Shown piece after piece: positions 58,193 through 64,000 of a stretch of 64,000 bases of DNA. The stretch is from Cordia subcordata. Lineage: Eukaryota > Streptophyta > Magnoliopsida > Boraginales > Cordiaceae. Both the position numbers and the translations under genes were made by a program. The DNA lies in the NCBI GenBank assembly GCA_028554755.1, contig JAPTOF010000011.1:1178001-1242000 (forward strand), read 5' to 3'. The notes below the pieces were generated by a model, which saw only the letters and a list, made by a program, of their open reading frames with translations, ran no database searches and was not told where the DNA came from. Every line of letters starts with the position of its first letter. Position 1 is the stretch's first letter.

Positions 58193-58267
58193 TCTTTCGT
58201 GTTTCCAAAGAATTCCTATTTAGTTTTCTTTCCAAACTTCCACTCCTCTAGGTCTTTAAACTATTTA
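57835..58267 (+). repeat. 217-bp tandem duplication
   Basis: Two copies with period 217: 57835-58051 and 58052-58267, both starting GAACTCTTGATAGTCTTGCA and ending GGTCTTTAAACT. The unit covers the C-terminal coding part (LDSLASIM..GQSQLMARLARD) and the following non-coding bases. Several substitutions separate them, so it is not an assembly copy. Confidence 0.85.
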
Positions 58268-58945
58268 CATTCCACTTGCATTTGCTAGTTTAGTACTTTG
58301 AATATTACAGGATGCTTTTCTCTTTAATTTCTGAACTTGTTATATTTTGCTTAAATTCCATTACCTCCATACTTGTCTATACTTGTTTATACTTTTCTTT
58401 ACTTGCTTTAGGACTTCTTTGCTTGTATGCTTGTGTAGAGCCAAATGATGATATCTCTTAGTTTGGATGGCTCAAAGTTTATCCTACTCTTCCCTATATG
58501 GTTGTTTATTATGTTACCGAGGGGGAGAAAAAGGATATTGGTATCTTGATCAAGAAAGGATATTTAGTGTCTCTCTTTCTTGCTTTATACTATGGATTGT
58601 TTCATACCTTAATGTTAAATTCTTTAATTGAGAGAGAGTCTTGATTAGGGGGAGTTCCTTCCTTAGACTCCAAAAAGACAATTATTTGTCATCATAAAAA
58701 ACAGGGGAAAATGTTGAACCTATTACTTTATTTTGATGATGTAATAATTGTATACAAGAATTGTATGACTAATGATTACTGCTTTAGAGTATTTTGTGAA
58801 TATCTTACGCAAAATAGTTATTTGAATAAAATGAAGCTCTTTGAGCAAGTTGGAGTCTTATTGAAGACTTGGAGCAACTTAGAGCAAGGACCATACTTGA
58901 GATTTACACTTGGAGTACTCTGAAGCCTCTTGAAGACTTGTGTAG
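58268..58945 (+). other. Non-coding end of decayed element, possible LTR start
   Basis: Three purine runs of GAGGGGGAGAAAAAGG type (58516, 58648, 58701). ACAGGGGAAAA at 58701-58711 directly precedes TGTTGAACC at 58712, the arrangement of a polypurine tract and LTR start. If so, 58712-58945 is the first ~230 bases of an LTR cut by the B-type fragment. No second copy is available to confirm. Confidence 0.35.
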
Positions 58946-59951
58946 TCATTGTAAACCTTTAAGAGTGTTACTGCAAGCGCATGGATCGTACTAGTATAGC
59001 GTGGCGAGTGCGAGTCATGTCCACGAGGAGGTTATCTATGTGTATGGCTCTAAGTGAACATGTGTCCTACACTAGCTACGCATGGTCTTACCTGCTCTTT
59101 TTAGGGTTTTTGGATTGATTGGAGCTCTAATTTAAACCTAAACTAAAGGAAATAAATAGTGGTATAAACAAGCTATGAAAATGAGGATCTACAAGGGCTT
59201 GAGAGAACTTAGGGGTGATTGCTCCTCTGGAATGGATTTGGGTTCCTAACCTTGTTTTGAGGCTATTCATGGTTCGATTACTCTAATGGCGGGGCTTAGT
59301 TTACTAAACTTACCACATCTAACTATCGGTACAACCCTATCCCTAACCAGGCCATATTAGAAGTATGGGTTTGTCCTAGGTAACTATGACTTTTGGCTCT
59401 AGTTCTAAGTCTCTTTGGTGTTGATTAATGTCCTAATAGGGAGTCTAACCTTTCAGTTATGTTTCAAACTAGAGAATAAGTCCTCTAGGTCAAGCAAGTG
59501 ATAGTGGTACCCTTTTAGCCATGTTTCATGTTAGAGGTGATTACCTACTATATTAAAGGCATGAAAAACATAATTAATCAACACAAATGTAGTTGCAAGT
59601 AGAGCTCATGCCATTAGCATGGATTAAGGCTAAGGTGAGGCTACTACTATTAGCATCTAAGCACAGATTACATATGCAAACTCATAGAGGCAATTCATCA
59701 AACACCTTAACATGTTCAATTTCAAGCCACAGGAATGTAAGAACAAAGCATGTATATACAACCATCAAAATCTCAAAACAAGTGTTTAGATTCTTAACCC
59801 ATTACAAAAATAGAAATTATCCCTAATCTAGAGCTAATCTAACATAGCATAGACAAGAAGAAAGAGAAAACTTGTAGAGCTCCCTTATTATCCTTGCTTG
59901 CTCTTTACAAATCTTACTCTAAACCCTATAAATCCTTGTTTGATATTCAAG
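58946..59951 (-). repeat. Family B LTR fragment
   Basis: Matches 7696-8730 (B1 3' LTR), starting TTGTAAACCTTTAAGAGTG and ending in TTGTTTGATATTCAA. About 1 kb, the part nearest the primer site; the rest is replaced by sequence of family A. Confidence 0.82.
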
Positions 59952-59973
59952 CAAGGAGAAGGTATGGGGGTGT
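59952..59973 (+). other. Family A polypurine tract remnant
   Basis: GCAAGGAGAAGGTATGGGGGTG directly before an LTR A start. It matches the tract of A2 with one or two changes. Nothing else of the upstream element remains. Confidence 0.7.
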
Positions 59974-61845
59974 TGCTGTGTTGTGTTTTTGTGTGTTTGC
60001 ATTGTAATTTACCTATGTTTAAGAAGTATTAAGTACTCAAAAAGATGAATTGGTGTAGTACTTTTGATAAGAATAGGCTTAAGCGTAAACAAATGTACAT
60101 ATCGAGTTTAAGAGACAAATTCCTATACTAATTGCTTGTTTTCAATGATTTAGGTGAACTTTGGGTTAAGATCAAGATTGGGTGATCATAGGTGATAAAG
60201 ATGGGAGATGTACGAGCCAAAAGAAGAAGATCAGAGGCCGGAAAGACAAAGAATGGAGGAAAGAAGCCAGTCGGACGACCAAGAAGAAGGAGCCAGTCGA
60301 CCGGCCACTCCAGAGAGGTGCCAAAAATAGCCGGACGACCACCCCTCCAAAGTGGTCGACCGGCCAGTCCAGAGAGCATCACCAAAAAGCTGGTCAAGCT
60401 AAGAGAAGAAGCCGGTCGACCGTAGTTCATGAAAAGCCAATATAAAAGCCTGATTTTCAGACTAAAAAGGGGATCTTTTTTAGAGAGCTTTTGATAATTT
60501 TAGGGAGGATTTTTTCACACCCATCACACATACACACAATTAACCCTAGTCTTCACCTACAACACACACTCTCTCTCACACATTTCATCTCTTTGGAGCA
60601 AGAGAATTTAGAAGGTTTCAACATTTGGATTTAAGTTTGCTCAAGAGCTTTGTACAAGATTAGTTAAGATGAAAGGGAAGCTTCATAAAATCTCTTTTAT
60701 TATGATTAAGTAGACTTGTGTAGGGTGATTTTAATTATGTAATGGGTTAGCTATATACTCTTATGATATTGGATTAAATGGCTGATTATATACACATGTT
60801 CGATTTTCTTGTTCAATTGGTTATTTTCTCATTCATGTCTATGTGTTTGATTAAATGCCTAAATAAGAAACATGTGTATAAATTGAAGTCTATTTATTAC
60901 TAAATACATCTAATCCATCTATAATCATGTCTATGTGTTTATATGTGGATGCTATGAAGTGGGTAATGCTTATATTCATGTCTATGTGTATATTTGCATG
61001 CTTAGTAGTGAATATGACTTCAACAACGAATACATGTTGGTTATTAATTGATTCTAATGGTGTAATCTGAGCATGACGATGTTTGGTAGTTGAATAGATT
61101 CATTTATTCACAAACACCTTGGCCAAAAACATATAGGAATGTGCTATCAAGTCTAATCTCACTGTAGTGACCTTAGAATGACGGTAAGCAATTTAGGGCT
61201 AGCCTAGGCCGAGTCTCCTTTGGCTTTAAATCTAGCCAATAGGCTTTAAGATAGGTTTAGTTGACCTTAGCAACACTAGGTCTTGGCTTTAAATCCAACC
61301 AATGATTTAGGTACTAGGGTAGGCTCATTCTAAGTCACCTAGGAAGCTAATTGGTCACTCTTAAGGCCCTGGGTCATAAGGACCACGCCGTAGCTCTTGG
61401 AGGCGCCGCCTAGGGATGGACCCGCACCGAGTCCTAGGGGAAATTAAGACATTAATTTAGCAACCTAGTTAAGAGCAATTATGAAAGTAAGCCATCATTC
61501 TTTAATCCCATAGCATTAGAGTATAGAATCACCCATTCATAAGTTGAAGTCACCCTAACACCTTGCCATTTGTTAGTTCCTCTAGATTAGCTTGTCCCCC
61601 ATTTTTCCCAATTCCATAGTTTAGTTTAATTTGTTTTAGTTAGAGCTCCCAACCGTTCAAAAATCCAAAATCCCAAAAATAAAAAGTTTAGATTTCTTAT
61701 TTTTAGGCATATTCTAGAACACACACGTAGAATCCATCTCACAAGATAGCCTCCTTGTGGTTCGACAGCCGTTCTCGCACACACTACATTGCATTGATCC
61801 GTGCGCTTGCGGGTCTTTAGAGCTTGTACTCAAAGACGTACACCA
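59974..61845 (+). repeat. LTR of A4 (family A)
   Basis: Starts TGCTGTGTTGTG (one base off the family start) and ends GTACACCA; 1,872 bases. Palindrome variants at 60293-60304, 60353-60363 and 60412-60423 precede TATAAAAG at 60441-60448. Stem-loops at about 61218 and 61283. Confidence 0.9.
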
Positions 61846-61851
61846 AGTTCT

Positions 61852-61869
61852 TGGTGCCGTTACTGGGGA
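61852..61869 (+). other. Primer-binding site, tRNA-Asp, decayed (A4)
   Basis: TGGTGCCGTTACTGGGGA matches 15 of 18; the three changes are transitions at CpG sites of the intact version in A1. The T-rich leader to 62118 has no credible frame. Confidence 0.85.
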
Positions 61870-62118
61870 GGCACGGCGATTTGCATTCTTTGTTTGTGTG
61901 TTTTGGTAGTCGTTTCTTACTTTCTTGCTTTTCTTTTATAGTTTGTTTAGTTTTCACTTATCTTGTTTCTTGTTTATATTATCTTGTTTTGATCCTTGCT
62001 ATTTCAGCTTTTGTCTTTATTTTTAGTAGACTTTCTAGGACTGTGGTTTATTTGCTGTAGATTTAGGAATATTGAAGTTTTCGGGGGTTGAAGTGGCCGG
62101 AGTTAGGATAATTTGTGT

Positions 62119-64000
62119 ATGCTTGGTAGAAGATCCCTTAGAAATCCTCTAGTTCCTCTTAATCCCGAGCCTGATAGAATTGCTAGACATTTTAGGAATT
62201 TAAGAGACCTTCTTGAGGAGATGGCCGATCCTAATCATCCTCCTAATCCTCCCAATCCCCCAATGAATCCTATTCCACCTCATGATCACCTTGGGCATCA
62301 AGCCTAAGATCATTTTAGACGAGAGTCCCATAGACCGGATCCATCCATAGATGAGGATCCCTCTCTTTGGCAATTCTTTCTTCCCGAAGCCTTTGAGCCT
62401 AATTCGGCTATCCAAATTTCGGGTTTGGGGGAGACCAACTTCCAGATTAAGCGTAATCTATTGGCCATGCTTTCTTCCTTCTACGAGAGAAGCAATGAGA
62501 GTCATCTGGATCATATAACTAATTTTGTTGAGATGAGTTCCACTCTCCATGTCCCCAATGTCTCTCAAGAGGTCATACGTCTAAGATTGTTTCCTTTCTC
62601 TTTTAAGGACAAGGATAGGACTTGGTTGCATTCCTTACCTAATAGTTGCATTACTACATGGGCTGAGCTTCAATCTAAGTTTTTTCAAAAATTTTATCCC
62701 ATGGCCAAGACGGTCGACCTTAGGACCGCTATTATGACTTTCTCCCAACATGATCTAGAATCCTTTCATGAGGCTTAGGAGAGGTTCAAGGATCTTCTTA
62801 GACAATGTCCACACGACGAGTATGGCAATTACGACCTATTGCAATATTTCTTTCGAGGATTAAATGAACAAAATAGGATGATGGTCAATGCAGCCTCCGG
62901 TGGTGGCTTCTATCTTTTGATACCGACTGAGGCATGGGAGAAAATTGAAATGATGGCTGAAAATTTTTTTCAAAATTTTGCCATGGAAAGGTCTAATCGG
63001 GGAGGCAACAAGAGAAGTGTTAGTGAGGTTGGAGTTTCTTTAGATTTACCTGCTAAGGTTGAGGCTTTGGCGAATAAGCTAGATCAATTCATTTCTTTGT
63101 CCATTTCATCCCAAGGTCATAGGACTAGTTCTATAGGTTCTTCCTCTGCCCTTTTAGTTGTTGAAGTTAGTGCATTGTGTTCCGAATCATCTCAATGAGA
63201 CCACAGCTTGCCCTCTAGCATCTCAATTTCCTAAATTCATGAAAGAGCAAGTGTGTGCTACTCAAGGTTATTCTCGTGAGTACAACCCATACTCGAACAC
63301 ATACAATCCGGGTTGGAGGGACAACCCAAAATTTTCTTGGAGACAAAGTCAACATAAGTCTAATTCACATTCTCAGGTTCCACCTCAACAGCGACCCCAT
63401 CCTCAATATCCCCCAGGTTTCTATCATTTTAATCAGCCCCGTCTAGTGCTCTTCAACCTCAATCTTTACCTGCTCTCTTTAGTATCCAACCTCCTAATAA
63501 TGACATGATGAAGATAATACAGTTCACTCAGAACCAACAACAGGAATTGCAAAAAATAGGCAGCAAATGGCTAGGTTTGGGGCACAGTTAGGACATATTG
63601 CCAATCAGCTGAGCGCTAGAGACCCCAGGAAATTGCCTTCTCAACCGGAGGTGAACCCTAGAGTCTAGTCCTATTCCTCTACCAATACCACTTATCCCCC
63701 TCAGGCCCAAGCTAAGGCCGTCACCACTCTTAGGAGCGGTCGAGTAGTGGATAATAGGGTAAGTATTGACTTTGCAGTGCCTGTACCTAGTGGTCTTTCT
63801 GAGTCTAGAGCACCACATTGTAGCCCTGTTGAGGGAAATTCTAGAGCGGATCCTGTTGAGAGAGATGAGCCCATTAGAGACCATGGAAAGAGTAGTACTT
63901 CCTGCCCATATCGGGAGGGAAAAAAGCCTATTGATGAGTCCCATGTGTCTAAAGGTGTTGAGCCTAGAGTTCCCTTTCCATCCACCTTAGAGAGACTGAT
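62119..64000 (+). pseudogene. gag: Athila gag (A4), broken, partial
   Basis: Starts at ATG 62119 (MLGRRSLRNPLVPLNPEPD). Proline-rich segment, capsid domain with RLRLFPFSFKDKDRTWL, ITTWAELQSKFFQKF and QNRMMVNAASGGGFYLL. Stops at 62305-62307 (CAA to TAA) and 62776-62778 (TGG to TAG) do not change the frame; a base insertion in the zinc knuckle (about 63190) does. The glutamine-rich region, a LRSGRVVDN linker (about 63735) and the charged region before protease follow to the window edge. Confidence 0.87.

Larger units (their letters stand above)
59974..64000 (+). mobile_element. Athila element A4 (family A), runs off window
   Basis: LTR 59974-61845, decayed primer site, T-rich leader and gag to the window end. 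The LTR is preceded by a polypurine tract (59952-59973), so the same LTR once was the 3' LTR of another copy as well. Confidence 0.88.

Overview
This window is plant nuclear repeat DNA. I see no host protein gene, no rRNA or tRNA gene and no CRISPR array. Nearly all of it is made of nested, truncated and mutated LTR retrotransposons, with one LINE tail and two short inverted-repeat DNA elements. A flowering plant is indicated by Athila-type Ty3/gypsy elements (long LTRs of about 1.8-1.95 kb, a primer site complementary to tRNA-Asp, plant Athila Gag and protease motifs), by copia elements primed by initiator tRNA-Met, and by stop codons produced almost only by C-to-T or G-to-A changes, as expected after cytosine methylation. 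I cannot name the species.

Layout. 1-964: tail of a minus-strand copia gag and its leader. 965-6823: Athila copy A1 (+), with intact 5' LTR, perfect tRNA-Asp primer site and gag-protease, but reverse transcriptase is cut off and joined to the last ~95 bases of the 3' LTR. 6824-7695: copia LTR fragment. 7696-16815: Athila-like copy B1 (-), which keeps gag and protease but has no reverse transcriptase or integrase; a foreign LTR (13131-15209) splits its gag. 16816-24593: Athila copy A2 (-), with 3' LTR, integrase, reverse transcriptase, protease and part of gag, cut at 24593. 24594-30896: copia-2 (+), lacking its 5' LTR. 30898-32797: lone LTR C (-). 32798-33660: 3' end of a LINE with poly-A tail. 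34881-44132: copia-3 (-), the only structurally complete element, with two LTRs and a CTAGT target duplication. 44169-48123: AT-rich DNA with a TIR element, a solo LTR with near-perfect target duplication and a 253-bp MITE. 48124-54548: element D, with one LTR, an unusual open region encoding two zinc knuckles and an acidic protein, then an LTR of family A and a fragment of a second D LTR. 54549-56925: LTR pieces in opposite orientations forming a long inverted repeat. 56921-58945: decayed gene resembling the plant transposon-associated protein domain PF20167, with a 217-bp tandem duplication. 58946-59951: B-type LTR fragment. 59974-64000: Athila copy A4 (+), 5' LTR and gag, running off the window.

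How the parts relate. The Athila-like LTRs (A, B, C, D and the 13131 LTR) are related mosaics. They share a module in the downstream half of the LTR (stem-loops of the form TTGGCT..AGCCAA, missing from B) but differ in their upstream halves. Most carry a cluster of palindromes CCGGTCGACCGG just upstream of a TATA box. The copia-2 and copia-3 leaders hold a repeated small stem-loop at matching spacing with compensatory base changes between copies. Those shared RNA/DNA motifs, the pol-less element B1 and the double-zinc-knuckle element D are the observations I would follow first. Every coding region is broken, so autonomous activity is unlikely.
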